A stretch of 42,533 nucleotides of DNA from Candidatus Gottesmanbacteria bacterium RIFCSPHIGHO2_02_FULL_39_14 (GCA_001779205.1 MFJM01000014.1:33236-75768), one strand, 5' to 3'. Numbered from the stretch's first letter, positions 1-7,445 are shown. A program made the numbers and translations. Notes: generated from the sequence alone by a model not told the origin.

Positions 1-123
1 GCCGCTCCTGGCCGTTCTGGTAGATGCCGATCCTTTCGCTACAAACTTTTTCGCCGCCTCAACTTGACTATTTATCAGTAAAAAAGAAATAAGCCAAAGA
101 ATTATTGTTATTATTAATCGCAT
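1..123 (-). CDS. N-terminal part of a secreted protein (runs off the left edge)
   Basis: An open frame starts with ATG at 123 and stays open for all 41 codons to the window edge. The first 20 or so residues (MRLIITIILWLISFLLINSQ) form a typical signal peptide: one positive charge, a hydrophobic core, then a polar region and VEAAKK, a plausible cleavage zone near residue 24. What follows is basic and Ser/Thr-rich. The protein is therefore probably exported or membrane-anchored, but no family can be named from 41 residues. No clear Shine-Dalgarno lies upstream. The frame and signal peptide are seen directly; export is inferred. Confidence 0.6.
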   Translation of the reverse strand, partial: MRLIITIILWLISFLLINSQVEAAKKFVAKGSASTRTARSG

Positions 124-187
124 ATTTTTCAATTTTATCTCGATATGATAATAAAAATCAAACAAACCAATATTGTTCCTACAGGAG

Positions 188-304
188 TTACGCAGAACAG
201 TGTCATCCTGAGCGTCAGCGAAGGATCTCTCGCGAATGCGAGATCTCAGACAAGCTGAGAGATTCTTCACGTCGCTACGCTCCGTTCAGAATGACAGTGC
301 GTAA
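188..304. repeat. MITE-like imperfect inverted repeat with internal hairpins
   Basis: The left arm begins TTACGCA (188-194), followed by GTCATCCTGAGCG. The right arm reads CGTTCAGAATGACA and ends TGCGTAA (298-304), so the two ends are inverted copies of each other over about 50 bases with mismatches and small gaps. The interior contains further palindromes around CTCTCGCGAATGCGAGATC and CTCAGACAAGCTGAG. There is no transposase and no convincing gene inside. The 'GTCATCCTGAGCG...' sequence is a familiar type of dispersed repeat in bacterial genomes. A short non-autonomous element or a REP-like hairpin are both possible. Confidence 0.7.
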
Positions 305-415
305 GCAGAGTTAATACTAGTCTTTAAAAAAAATTATCTCAAGTTATTGGACCAAACAAGCAATGACATTTATGAGTGGAAGCGCAAAGGACATAACGTT
401 GGCATGCAGAGTCGG

Positions 416-832
416 TTAGAGAAGATTGGTCGGTAGATTAATATTCCGGAAATGTCGGTCAAAGGTAAAAATTCCATCAAGATGATATTGCCGAAAATGA
501 ACGATGATTACTCCATCCGTAAAGGAAAGTTTATGGTCGGAAAACTTAAGTAGTTCCTGCCAAGCTTTTTCTCTAACAGCCGGTTCAACTTCTAATAAGC
601 TGAGTTGATTTTCTTCAAGCAATCGGGTGATGTATTTATGAAAAGTGTAGGCAATATTTAAGCGAAGATCATAAATAAGACGGGTATAAGCTTCATCCAG
701 TACATAATCATTGGTGAAAAAGAGCGCCCGTTTGTTCTTTAAGGAATTAAAATAGCGTTTAGCCAATAAATGATTCTGATCGTTTTGTATCTCTAAGGCA
801 AGAAAAGCTCCGGCATCGATAAAAATTTTCAT
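416..832 (-). CDS. PIN-domain toxin (VapC-type)
   Basis: This 138-residue protein has the PIN-domain layout of VapC ribonuclease toxins. It begins MKIFIDAGAFLAL, with the first metal-binding Asp at residue 6; a mid-protein acidic position lies in NDYVLDEAYTRL; and the C-terminal part has SFTDGVIIVHF and FTFDRHF, which supply the remaining acidic residues. VapC proteins are Mg-dependent RNases, usually acting on tRNA or rRNA. The gene overlaps the upstream antitoxin gene by four bases (ATGA-type), as expected for a translationally coupled toxin-antitoxin pair. The target RNA cannot be told from sequence. Confidence 0.85.
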   Translation of the reverse strand: MKIFIDAGAFLALEIQNDQNHLLAKRYFNSLKNKRALFFTNDYVLDEAYTRLIYDLRLNIAYTFHKYITRLLEENQLSLLEVEPAVREKAWQELLKFSDHKLSFTDGVIIVHFRQYHLDGIFTFDRHFRNINLPTNLL

Positions 833-1092
833 CGGGAATAGATTTCGTCTATACTTTCTGACAAATTAACCTTTTTTTTACCCTTTATTTTTATTGCTCC
901 GATCATTTTCTCCCACATAGAATACTCTCTTGATCTGACAGGTTTAATGGCGGCTAATATATTACCCAGACGGGTGGCAGCCGCATCGATTGTTTCCCGA
1001 ATTAATTGCGAACGGGTAAAATCACTGATTTCAGTTACTTCATCTATAACTTTGACACTTCTGGGATCAAGATACAGCTGGTATCGTTTCAT
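829..1092 (-). CDS. Ribbon-helix-helix antitoxin partner of the PIN toxin
   Basis: An 87-residue protein starting MKRYQLYLDPRSVKVIDEV, followed by SDFTRSQLIRETIDAA. This is the strand-helix-helix pattern of CopG/Arc-type DNA-binding antitoxins, with the beta strand at residues 2-8 and helices at about 10-18 and 24-38. The C-terminal half is basic and would be the toxin-binding tail. It is the first gene of a two-gene operon with the PIN toxin. The start codon lies only six bases from a -10 box inside an inverted repeat, so the message is probably leaderless and self-regulated. Confidence 0.8.
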   Translation of the reverse strand: MKRYQLYLDPRSVKVIDEVTEISDFTRSQLIRETIDAAATRLGNILAAIKPVRSREYSMWEKMIGAIKIKGKKKVNLSESIDEIYSR

Positions 1093-1127
1093 ATATACAT
1101 CATATAATAGGTGTATATTTATGTCAA
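1093..1127 (-). promoter_or_regulatory. Toxin-antitoxin promoter and probable autoregulatory operator
   Basis: On the minus strand a -35 box TTGACA (1127-1122) is followed after exactly 17 bases by a -10 box TATGAT (1104-1099), six bases before the antitoxin ATG at 1092. A perfect inverted repeat, ATATACA (1093-1099) and TGTATAT (1112-1118), brackets the -10 box. A ribbon-helix-helix antitoxin bound here would occlude RNA polymerase. The boxes and the repeat are seen directly; the operator role is inferred. Confidence 0.65.
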
Positions 1128-1196
1128 ATAACCGTTCACATTTAATTCGTAAATTGGTTTTTAATTTTTCTCTGGAGTATAATTACATCCTATAAT

Positions 1197-2237
1197 ATGA
1201 GTGTACCAGAGATGATAAATTTAGCACCAAGTGCTGATCAGGGTGCCGGTTTAAACCGTGATCAAAAGATCCAGAATGGAGAAATCGGTGGTGCAATTGA
1301 ATTATGGAGCAATCCTGAAGGATTAGCCCCTCAAGATATTGTTTTTACTCTCGATAGGACTAATCCGATTACCGGAGATCCACAACAAGACACCTGGATC
1401 ACGGATGAAACCCTTCGACAGAGTTACGCTGCAGCAGCTGCCAGAACGGATGAATTAAGAGGTCCAAATACACAATTTCAAGATACCAATGATCCAAAGG
1501 TAACGATACACGAAATAAGTCAAGAAGGACAAAAGTTACAAATTATCGGTAGATTAAGCCGATATTATGTATTATGGGGTCTTCCCGGTGTCGCCGAAGA
1601 ATTATGGAAAAAAGGAATCAATGAGTTAAGAGAAAACAAAAGAACAGAGGTTCCGCTGGGAAATTCTACCCATAATATCCTGCTTGTCCGAAATAGCAAA
1701 ACCAATGAAACAATGATGGTAATAATGGCAGTAACAGGACTGCATGGTTTTGCTGCTGGCAAACTAACTATTACTTGCGAACACCAACAGCATCCGGATA
1801 GACATAGTCGTCCCGTAGATGCCGTTGTTGACGGGTTCAAAAGAGAATTCGGAATTGAAATACCGGAAGAGAGAGTCCGTTTGCATAAGATCGCTGCTGA
1901 AACAAGATCAGCTTATGTTAGCACCATTCACATTGCAGATATGACTGATACGCTAACCGAAGAAGATGTGATTAGACAATGGGGTAACAAAGTCGACTGG
2001 CGTCAAGGTTCATCGCTGTTGTTTGTTCCGGTTAGCCAACTGGCAGAGTGGAAATCAGAAGATATACCATATGATATTTGGTCAAGAAAAGAGATTATCA
2101 GGCATTCTTTCCCTAGGACTTTGATGGATCAACAGGATTATAAACTTCATCATACCGGACCATTGAGAGTGCTGGCTGTACAGGAATATCTTAATTCTAA
2201 AAAAATGGACACTCTTCAGCTCGCAACCGGTGAATAA
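1197..2237 (+). CDS. Unknown protein with a possible degenerate Nudix-like C-terminal domain
   Basis: A 346-residue soluble protein that I do not recognise. The first 120 or so residues are polar with no motif I can name. From about residue 165 the order of segments resembles a Nudix fold: a strand pair (HNILLVRNSKTNETMMVIMAV), then GKLTITCEHQQ, then a helix containing DAVVDGFKREFGIEIPEE, which recalls the REx2EExGu Nudix helix but lacks its EE pair, so catalysis is doubtful. A TATAAT box at 1178-1183 allows the ATG at 1197 with a leader of about seven bases; a second TATAAT at 1191-1196 abuts it, and the Met at 1212 (MINLAPS) is an alternative leaderless start. Confidence 0.6.
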   Translation: MSVPEMINLAPSADQGAGLNRDQKIQNGEIGGAIELWSNPEGLAPQDIVFTLDRTNPITGDPQQDTWITDETLRQSYAAAAARTDELRGPNTQFQDTNDPKVTIHEISQEGQKLQIIGRLSRYYVLWGLPGVAEELWKKGINELRENKRTEVPLGNSTHNILLVRNSKTNETMMVIMAVTGLHGFAAGKLTITCEHQQHPDRHSRPVDAVVDGFKREFGIEIPEERVRLHKIAAETRSAYVSTIHIADMTDTLTEEDVIRQWGNKVDWRQGSSLLFVPVSQLAEWKSEDIPYDIWSRKEIIRHSFPRTLMDQQDYKLHHTGPLRVLAVQEYLNSKKMDTLQLATGE

Positions 2238-2297
2238 AAGAATTTTCTTATGGTTTCTCTTGAATCATTTTCATCTAGAAACTATAAATAATTCATA

Positions 2298-2308
2298 CCT
2301 GATATACT
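2298..2308 (+). promoter_or_regulatory. Extended -10 promoter of the 2319 gene
   Basis: TGATATACT (TG at 2300-2301, -10 hexamer TATACT 2303-2308) lies ten bases before the ATG at 2319 with no Shine-Dalgarno in between. This implies a transcript leader of only about three to four bases. Confidence 0.5.
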
Positions 2309-2318
2309 AATTATAGTT

Positions 2319-2924
2319 ATGTCTAAGAAAATTCTGATTATTATAGGAATTCTTATTCTGATTGTTATAGCCGGTTTATCTATCGGCCGTCTATTTAAAA
2401 AAGGCAAAGTTCAGCTTCTGGATTCTCAAATACCGGTCCCGTCTGTTACTCCGGTTGAGCTTGCTACCTGGGAAGACCAATCGGAGTTTGAGTTTAAGTA
2501 TCCTAAAAATTTAAATCTTAATCCCCATCCTGAAGATGAAGAAAATTATGCTCATTTGGAATTAACCGGGGAAGGAAGTCAGGAGTCAATCATTCTCTGG
2601 ACTAAAGATACCAAGTACCAAACTGTTGATGATTATGCTAAAGGCGCAAAAATAACCAATTATATCGGAAGTCAATTAGGAGACCTGCCGGCGGTTAAAG
2701 TTTTAGACGAGTCTGACAGTAATAATTTTTCCCTGTTAACCATAAGAGACGGATATCTTTACCAGATAGATGTCAAAAATATGGATCAGGAAATTTATAA
2801 TATTATCGTCAATTCTTATCGTTTTACTGGCGATTCCGAAGAAGAACTTCCGGCAACTCAAAACTCCGCTCAGCCTCCCCCCATTTCAGAAGAAATCTAT
2901 ACCGAAGAAGAAGTCATTGAATAA
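2319..2924 (+). CDS. Membrane-anchored protein of unknown function
   Basis: A 201-residue protein with one N-terminal membrane helix (about residues 4-23, rich in Ile and Leu, followed by RLFKKGK as the cytoplasm-side or stop signal). After it comes a polar domain of about 130 residues with alternating strands (FEFKYPKNLNLNP, SIILWTKDTKYQTVDDYAKG, NFSLLTIRDGYLYQIDV), recalling small lipoprotein or PsbP-like sensor folds. It ends in a Pro/Glu-rich acidic tail. The soluble part probably faces outward. The stop overlaps the next start by one base (TAATG), so it is coupled to the methyltransferase gene, though no shared function is evident. Confidence 0.75.
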   Translation: MSKKILIIIGILILIVIAGLSIGRLFKKGKVQLLDSQIPVPSVTPVELATWEDQSEFEFKYPKNLNLNPHPEDEENYAHLELTGEGSQESIILWTKDTKYQTVDDYAKGAKITNYIGSQLGDLPAVKVLDESDSNNFSLLTIRDGYLYQIDVKNMDQEIYNIIVNSYRFTGDSEEELPATQNSAQPPPISEEIYTEEEVIE

Positions 2925-4135
2925 TGGACAGTTATTTTTTTGTTCTGGGCAGATACCCTTCATTATCAACTGCCGAAATATTATCTGTTTTAAGACTTCT
3001 TGGGATTAATTTTAATGTCACACACCAGTCATCGGAAATAACTACAATTACCGTCTCCCAAAAAATAAATCAGGGTCATATTATTAACACTCTGGGTGGT
3101 ACCGTTAAAATAGGCCAAGTTTTTGGTCAAGCGTCATTTGATCAGGATGAGTCACAATTTCTTAAATATTTTGACTCACAATTTCTAAAAGAAAATCTTC
3201 TTCCGCCCAATGTAAACAAAATTCATTTCGCTATCAGTATTTATGATGCCGGAGCGGGTCCGAAAATTACGGATAAAATAAGCCAAAAATTAACTTTTTT
3301 AAATAAAAACCTGAAAGAGAAGTTGATGGAAGCCGGTTTTAAAGCCGGATTTTTAAGAATTAAAGGAAGATCAATCTCTTCAGTTTCATTTTATAAAAAT
3401 CAACTTCTGAATAAAGGATTTGAATTGGTACTTCTTGTTGCTCCCGATAAAATAATTTTAGGTAAAACATTAAACATCCAGGATTTTAATTCCTTTGCCA
3501 AAAGAGATATAGAACGGCCGAAAAAAGATAAAAAATCGGGAATTCTACCGGTAAAATTAGCCAGAATGATGATTAATTTAGTTTCACCTAAATCCTCTTC
3601 CGTCCTTCTTGATCCCTTTTGCGGCTCGGGCACTATCCTGATGGAGGCAAGCCTTTTAGGAATTAAAAATATTATTGGTGCGGACATTGATGGAGCGGCA
3701 ATATCCAATACAAAAACTAATTTAGACTGGCTTTTTAAGGAATTCAGGCTAAATCCGGATCAATATAAATTAACGTTAAAAGTTTCCGATATCCGTAATT
3801 TGGATAAAATATTAAGCCCGAATATCGCTGATGCTATTGTCACCGAGCCCTTTCTCGGCCCGCCACTCTATAAAACTGCGGACAAGTCAAAGTCTGAAAA
3901 ACTAATTTCCCAGCTGACACCCCTCTATAAAGAAAGTTTTAATGTTTTCCGACGATTATTAAAAGAAAAGGGTCAAATTGTCATCATCTTTCCGGTATTT
4001 CATACGAAGGATAAAGATTATTTCATTGATAAGAAAATAATTGATTCCTCAGAATTCAAAATATTACAATCCCTTTTATATTCCAGTCCCGGCCAATTCG
4101 TTGGCAGACAAATTGTCCACTTGGTAAAATCTTAA
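2924..4135 (+). CDS. tRNA (guanine-N2) G10-type methyltransferase family protein
   Basis: A 403-residue protein. The N-terminal part (FFVLGRYPSLSTAEILSVL, residues 4-22) resembles the NTD/THUMP-like substrate-binding region of archaeal Trm-G10/Trm11 enzymes. The C-terminal half is a Rossmann SAM-methyltransferase: LLDPFCGSGTILMEA (about residue 227) is the SAM-binding motif I, NIIGADIDGAAI follows, and DAIVTEPFLGPPL (about residue 305) takes the place of the catalytic motif IV (D/N-PP-Y/F). The role proposed is N2-methylation of G10 or a nearby guanosine in tRNA using SAM. The EPFLGPP variant differs from the common DPPY, so exact substrate and activity are uncertain. Confidence 0.75.
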   Translation: MDSYFFVLGRYPSLSTAEILSVLRLLGINFNVTHQSSEITTITVSQKINQGHIINTLGGTVKIGQVFGQASFDQDESQFLKYFDSQFLKENLLPPNVNKIHFAISIYDAGAGPKITDKISQKLTFLNKNLKEKLMEAGFKAGFLRIKGRSISSVSFYKNQLLNKGFELVLLVAPDKIILGKTLNIQDFNSFAKRDIERPKKDKKSGILPVKLARMMINLVSPKSSSVLLDPFCGSGTILMEASLLGIKNIIGADIDGAAISNTKTNLDWLFKEFRLNPDQYKLTLKVSDIRNLDKILSPNIADAIVTEPFLGPPLYKTADKSKSEKLISQLTPLYKESFNVFRRLLKEKGQIVIIFPVFHTKDKDYFIDKKIIDSSEFKILQSLLYSSPGQFVGRQIVHLVKS

Positions 4136-4136
4136 C

Positions 4137-5315
4137 ATGTTCTTTTTCCAGGATGATATCGGCCTGTTAATTCAGCATGCCACTTATGATTTTTGGCGCT
4201 TTCTTTTTCTTCCCCAAGCCGAACACTTTGCTCCTCTTCTTCATGCCCTGACTTTTTTGGAATACCAATTATTTGGATTGAATTTTTACGGTTATTTTTT
4301 TGTCTCTCTTTTTTTTCACTTTATTAATTTATTTCTCCTTTACCGGATATTGAAAATGCTTCAGTTGCCTGAAAAACTCTCTCTTGCTGTCTCCATGCTG
4401 TTTTTTATCAACCTGACATTTGTTGAGCCGTTGTTATGGTTTTCCGCCCAGGGAGTCATTCTGGCTAATATTTTCATCGCATTGACTTTTTTTTTCTGGC
4501 TTAAAAAATCTTTACTTTTATATATTTTTCTTCTCGCCGCCTCATTTTCCTATTCGACCGGAGTAGGCTTGGGCATTATTTTCGGCCTTATAGGCTTAAT
4601 TTATAAAAAATTTATCCCCGCTTACTTTATTCTTGGTATCTTATCGATCCTAGTCGGTCCGCTGGTAGCCACAAGCTCATTAGGGCAAATCACTCCTCAG
4701 TTTCCTAATCGCCTTTTGAATACGCTTCAGTTTTTAGCTTTCGTCATCGGCGGAGTCGGCAGGGGAGTCTTCGGAAGGTTATTTTTACCCGGCTTTGAAC
4801 CCCGCCATTTCGAAATCGCTAAAACACTATTATCCTTTCTGCCGTTTGCGGCAATTTCTGCCCTGGTCTTTTCTCTGCAAAAATCCTCTGCCAATAAATT
4901 CCGTCAACTTTTATTTTCTTTGTCACTTTTGATTGTTTATCCTTATATCTGGGCCGGAGCGATCAGATACCAGTTCGGCATCAAGCAGGCATTATCCGAG
5001 AGATATGCCTATCCCTCTTTGTATTTTACCGTTATATTAATCGGAGTTATTTTAAATTATTTCTTTGCCAAAAAAATTCTCTCCTTTTATAAAATTATTA
5101 TCGCTCTTATTTCTATTCTTCTTATTTTTCAAACTTTTAATTTTTATATAAAGGCCGTTGAATTCGAAAAACGCCCTCTTTTAACAAAAAAATATTTTTC
5201 TGATCTAAAGAAGAAATTAGAAAAAAATGACACCGTTCCTGATCTTCCTTTACCTTCATACATTAATCAGCCCCTTACCGTTTCCGATCTCCTTCCTCTT
5301 ATATCCCCTCTCTAA
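4137..5315 (+). CDS. GT-C type integral membrane glycosyltransferase-like protein
   Basis: A 392-residue, very hydrophobic protein with about nine membrane helices. It opens MFFFQDDIGLLIQHATYDFW and continues HFAPLLHALTFLEYQLFGLNFYGYF. In lipid-linked-sugar glycosyltransferases (GT39/PMT and related GT-C proteins) the first external loop carries an acidic pair and a His-Pro region of this type. These enzymes usually have a membrane helix before the acidic loop; here the acidic pair is at residues 6-7 and an in-frame stop (4125-4127) precludes extension, so the protein may lack its first helix. The gene follows the methyltransferase stop by one base. Acceptor and donor are unknown. Confidence 0.65.
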   Translation: MFFFQDDIGLLIQHATYDFWRFLFLPQAEHFAPLLHALTFLEYQLFGLNFYGYFFVSLFFHFINLFLLYRILKMLQLPEKLSLAVSMLFFINLTFVEPLLWFSAQGVILANIFIALTFFFWLKKSLLLYIFLLAASFSYSTGVGLGIIFGLIGLIYKKFIPAYFILGILSILVGPLVATSSLGQITPQFPNRLLNTLQFLAFVIGGVGRGVFGRLFLPGFEPRHFEIAKTLLSFLPFAAISALVFSLQKSSANKFRQLLFSLSLLIVYPYIWAGAIRYQFGIKQALSERYAYPSLYFTVILIGVILNYFFAKKILSFYKIIIALISILLIFQTFNFYIKAVEFEKRPLLTKKYFSDLKKKLEKNDTVPDLPLPSYINQPLTVSDLLPLISPL

Positions 5316-5362
5316 ACTTTTTGCTTTTGCCTTTCGTTTATCATATACTTAAGCCTCAATTA

Positions 5363-5806
5363 ATGATCAAAGACGAAATCCAAAAATTAATTCATAAATA
5401 TTTAAAAGACCATGATAAAGAAAAGGTCAATATTTTCCGTTACCTTCTCTCCCAGATAAAATATCGGGAAATCGATCTGAAAAAAGAGATAACTGATGAG
5501 CAAACGATTGCTGTTTTACAAAAAGAAGTAAAAAAAAGACAGGAAGCCATTGAACTTTTCCAAAAAGGCAACCGTCCTGATTTAGTCGCTGCCAATAAAA
5601 AAGAAATAGAAATTATTAATCAGTTTCTGCCCGCCCAACTATCCGATGAAGAAATTACCAAAATTATTGATGATATACTTAAAAAACAACCAGATCACCT
5701 GAATCCCGGGGAAATAATAGGTCAGGTTGTAGGTATAACCAAAGGCAGGGCATCCGGAGGTAAGATAGCCGAGTTAGTAAAAGAGAAAATAAAAAATGCC
5801 GGTTAA
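5363..5806 (+). CDS. yqeY: YqeY/GatB-tail domain protein
   Basis: From the ATG at 5363 the protein is 147 residues: MIKDEIQKLIHKYLKDHDKEK, an all-helical YqeY domain with KKRQEAIELFQKGNRPDLVAANKKEIEIINQFLP in the middle and the conserved C-terminal GxIIGxVVGxxKGRASGGKIAELVK stretch. The same fold is appended to GatB of the tRNA amidotransferase, and free-standing YqeY proteins are thought to act on tRNA; the precise role is not known. A longer frame begins at 5321, but I chose 5363 because a TATACT box at 5344-5349 places transcription start just before it and homologues begin at this Met. It overlaps the next gene by 11 bases. Confidence 0.85.
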   Translation: MIKDEIQKLIHKYLKDHDKEKVNIFRYLLSQIKYREIDLKKEITDEQTIAVLQKEVKKRQEAIELFQKGNRPDLVAANKKEIEIINQFLPAQLSDEEITKIIDDILKKQPDHLNPGEIIGQVVGITKGRASGGKIAELVKEKIKNAG

Positions 5807-6440
5807 AAAAACATTAACCAGATCTAAATCAAAACAGAAAAAAAATTGGCGGGAAGGTTTACCCAAATTTTTTTTAATACCGAAAAACCTGATCATCATA
5901 GGACTTCTCATCCTGGTTCTTCTGTTTTGGTTGGGGAGAAATTATTTTATTGTGGCTTCCGTCAACGGACAGCCCATCTCCCGCTTTGAATTAAACAGCC
6001 GTCTTAATACTCAATTTGGCCAGGCAATTTTAGACCAACTCATCAATGAAAGACTGCTGCTCGGAGCTGCCCGTCAACAGGGTATTTTTATAACTGCCGA
6101 AGAAATCGAAAAACGTATCAAAGAGATCGAAAAAAGTCTTGATGGTAAAATGTCTCTTCGAGAGACTCTAAGTCTTCAAGGACTTACCCCTAATACCTTC
6201 CGCCGGCAACTTGAATTACAATTATCCATCGAAAAACTTTTTTCTGATAAAGCCACCGTTTCCGCCTCCGAAATTGATGACTATCTGGAAAATAATAAAA
6301 ATCTCTTTCCGCAGGCTACAGACCCGGCAAAATTAAGACAGGAAGTGGAAGGATTTATCAAACAGCAGAAGATGGGTAAACTCTACGAAGAATGGTTCAA
6401 TAATATTAAAAAAGATGCCAAAATCACCCGCCGTGTTTAA
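5796..6440 (+). CDS. Membrane-anchored SurA-N type chaperone
   Basis: A 214-residue protein with a very basic N-terminus (residues 1-25), one membrane helix (about 32-50) and an extracytoplasmic helical domain. The domain begins VASVNGQPISRFELNSRL, continues ILDQLINERLLLGAARQQGI and TAEEIEKRIKEIEKS, and ends in a region where LRQEVEGFIKQQKMGKLYEEWF matches the C-terminal helix of SurA_N domains. There is no parvulin domain between, so it is a chaperone module rather than a prolyl isomerase. It precedes the cyclophilin gene by eight bases, so the two probably form a folding pair outside the membrane. Confidence 0.75.
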   Translation: MPVKKTLTRSKSKQKKNWREGLPKFFLIPKNLIIIGLLILVLLFWLGRNYFIVASVNGQPISRFELNSRLNTQFGQAILDQLINERLLLGAARQQGIFITAEEIEKRIKEIEKSLDGKMSLRETLSLQGLTPNTFRRQLELQLSIEKLFSDKATVSASEIDDYLENNKNLFPQATDPAKLRQEVEGFIKQQKMGKLYEEWFNNIKKDAKITRRV

Positions 6441-6448
6441 GACCATTT

Positions 6449-7114
6449 ATGGAGAAAAAGACAACTGACTGGAAAAATTTCCTTCTCTATATACTGGCAA
6501 TTGTCGGAGCTTTTTTAATACTCGCACTGTTTTTTTCTAAAGAAAAATCAATCCCGAACCAAACACAAAATGAATCAACCCAATCAGCATCAATGACCGG
6601 AAAATATAGTTCACCACCGGAAATGGGAATTGATACCAATAAGAAATATTCGGCTTCGGTCACCACCAATTACGGCAATTTTACCTTTGAGCTTTTTACC
6701 AAAGAAACGCCAATTACCGTTAATAATTTTGTCTTTCTCGCCAACGACGGTTTTTATAACGGTACTGTTTTTCACCGCATTATTAAAGGCTTCATGATTC
6801 AGGGAGGCGATCCTCAAGGAGATGGAACCGGTGGTCCCGGGTATTCCTTTGCTGATGAACCGATCAACAGGGATTATAAACGGGGTATTGTTGCCATGGC
6901 CAATAGCGGTCCGAATACCAACGGCAGCCAGTTTTTCATCATGCATCAGGATAACAACCTGCCCAAAAATTATGTTATATTCGGCCAAATCACCAAAGGC
7001 ATGGAAACCATCGACAAAATTGTCGAAGTAGAGGTTGAAACCAACAGTCAGGGTGAGCCATCCAAACCCAAAACCAAAGTCACCATCAACAACATTACAA
7101 TTAACGAAAACTAA
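6449..7114 (+). CDS. Membrane-anchored cyclophilin-type peptidyl-prolyl isomerase
   Basis: A 221-residue protein: cytoplasmic tail, one membrane helix (about residues 11-28), a Ser/Thr/Gln-rich linker, and a cyclophilin domain from about residue 70. Diagnostic stretches are TVFHRIIKGFMIQGGDPQGDGTG (catalytic Arg in FHR and the QGGD loop), GIVAMANSGPNTNGSQFFI and NYVIFGQITKGMETIDKI. It catalyses cis-trans isomerisation of X-Pro bonds, here presumably on exported proteins because the domain follows a single N-terminal anchor. It follows the SurA-N gene, suggesting joint work in extracytoplasmic folding. The usual cyclophilin Trp position is shifted or absent, which is common in bacterial members. 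Confidence 0.9.
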   Translation: MEKKTTDWKNFLLYILAIVGAFLILALFFSKEKSIPNQTQNESTQSASMTGKYSSPPEMGIDTNKKYSASVTTNYGNFTFELFTKETPITVNNFVFLANDGFYNGTVFHRIIKGFMIQGGDPQGDGTGGPGYSFADEPINRDYKRGIVAMANSGPNTNGSQFFIMHQDNNLPKNYVIFGQITKGMETIDKIVEVEVETNSQGEPSKPKTKVTINNITINEN

Positions 7115-7141
7115 GTTAATCTCAAATGATTTGACACAATT

Positions 7142-7150
7142 TGTTATAAT
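7142..7150 (+). promoter_or_regulatory. Extended -10 promoter of the his leader
   Basis: TG at 7142-7143, one base, then a perfect TATAAT at 7145-7150. A TTGACA at 7131-7136 is only eight bases away and cannot be the matching -35 box, so the promoter is read as an extended -10 type. Transcription should begin near 7156-7158, immediately before the structured leader. Confidence 0.65.
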
Positions 7151-7156
7151 GGAAAA

Positions 7157-7436
7157 GACAATTTAGAAAAGCGTATGCCCCGACCAACCGTCGGGGTAGA
7201 ACCGGAGTCACGATCCGGGAGCTGTCCCGCAAAATCGGGAACGGAAGTTGAACCGTAAAAATACAACAGTCGGTGTCGTCCCGAGCTACGGGACGGAGCC
7301 AACCAAAGAGTCCCGCCCTTTCTGGAGAAAGAGCGGGGAAGAAGGATGGGACCGCGGGAGGTCTTTTTTTAATGCCTCTCGTTCCTTATTCATTAGTCTA
7401 TTGGACTAGTGGGTAAAGAATGAGAGGTTTTATTTT
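7157..7436 (+). ncRNA. T-box riboswitch, predicted tRNA-His specific
   Basis: The hallmark is AGGATGGGACCGCG at 7343-7356, matching the T-box consensus AGGGTGGNACCGCG with one change. Antiterminator: AAGGA (7342-7346) pairs TCCTT (7383-7387), the seven-base bulge TGGGACC (7347-7353) holds the acceptor-reading UGGG, and GCGGGAGG (7354-7361) pairs CCTCTCGT (7375-7382, two G-U pairs). The same 7375-7398 strand alternatively forms the terminator. UGGG fits an acceptor end CCCA, and C73 is the discriminator of tRNA-His. Upstream hairpins are CCCCGAC/GTCGGGG (7178-7196), GTCCCG/CGGGAC (7278-7294) and a strong stem at 7312-7337. The only His codon triplet in the leader is CAC at 7209-7211, the candidate specifier. 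A canonical long Stem I is not clearly resolved. T-boxes raise expression when the cognate tRNA is uncharged. Confidence 0.85.
7375..7436 (+). terminator. Conditional terminator of the T-box leader
   Basis: A hairpin of about 24 pairs: 7375-7398 (beginning CCTCTCGTTC) with 7404-7427 (ending GAATGAGAGG), a five-base loop TATTG at 7399-7403, and the tail TTTTATTTT at 7428-7436. Most mismatches are G-U pairs. Its 5' strand is also the 3' strand of the antiterminator, so the two folds exclude each other. Confidence 0.85.
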
Positions 7437-7445
7437 GGAAACAAT

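Noticed and set aside
105-314. A 69-codon open frame on the plus strand
   Set aside because: It reads straight through the inverted repeat at 188-304; such repeats give the same artificial HPERQRR-like peptides in many genomes. The real gene at the left edge is on the other strand.
7131-7150. TTGACA paired with TATAAT as a normal promoter
   Set aside because: The spacing is eight bases, far below the 16-18 needed. The extended -10 reading is used instead.
7197-7300. Resemblance to a cobalamin riboswitch (CCGG...CTGTCCCGCAA)
   Set aside because: No B12 box follows, and the downstream T-box, antiterminator and terminator explain the leader fully with a histidine operon behind.
7349-7370. Small hairpin GGACC-GCGGGA-GGTCT followed by seven T as the terminator
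   Set aside because: Only five pairs, and it overlaps the T-box core. The 24-pair hairpin at 7375-7436 is far stronger and is the one that competes with the antiterminator.
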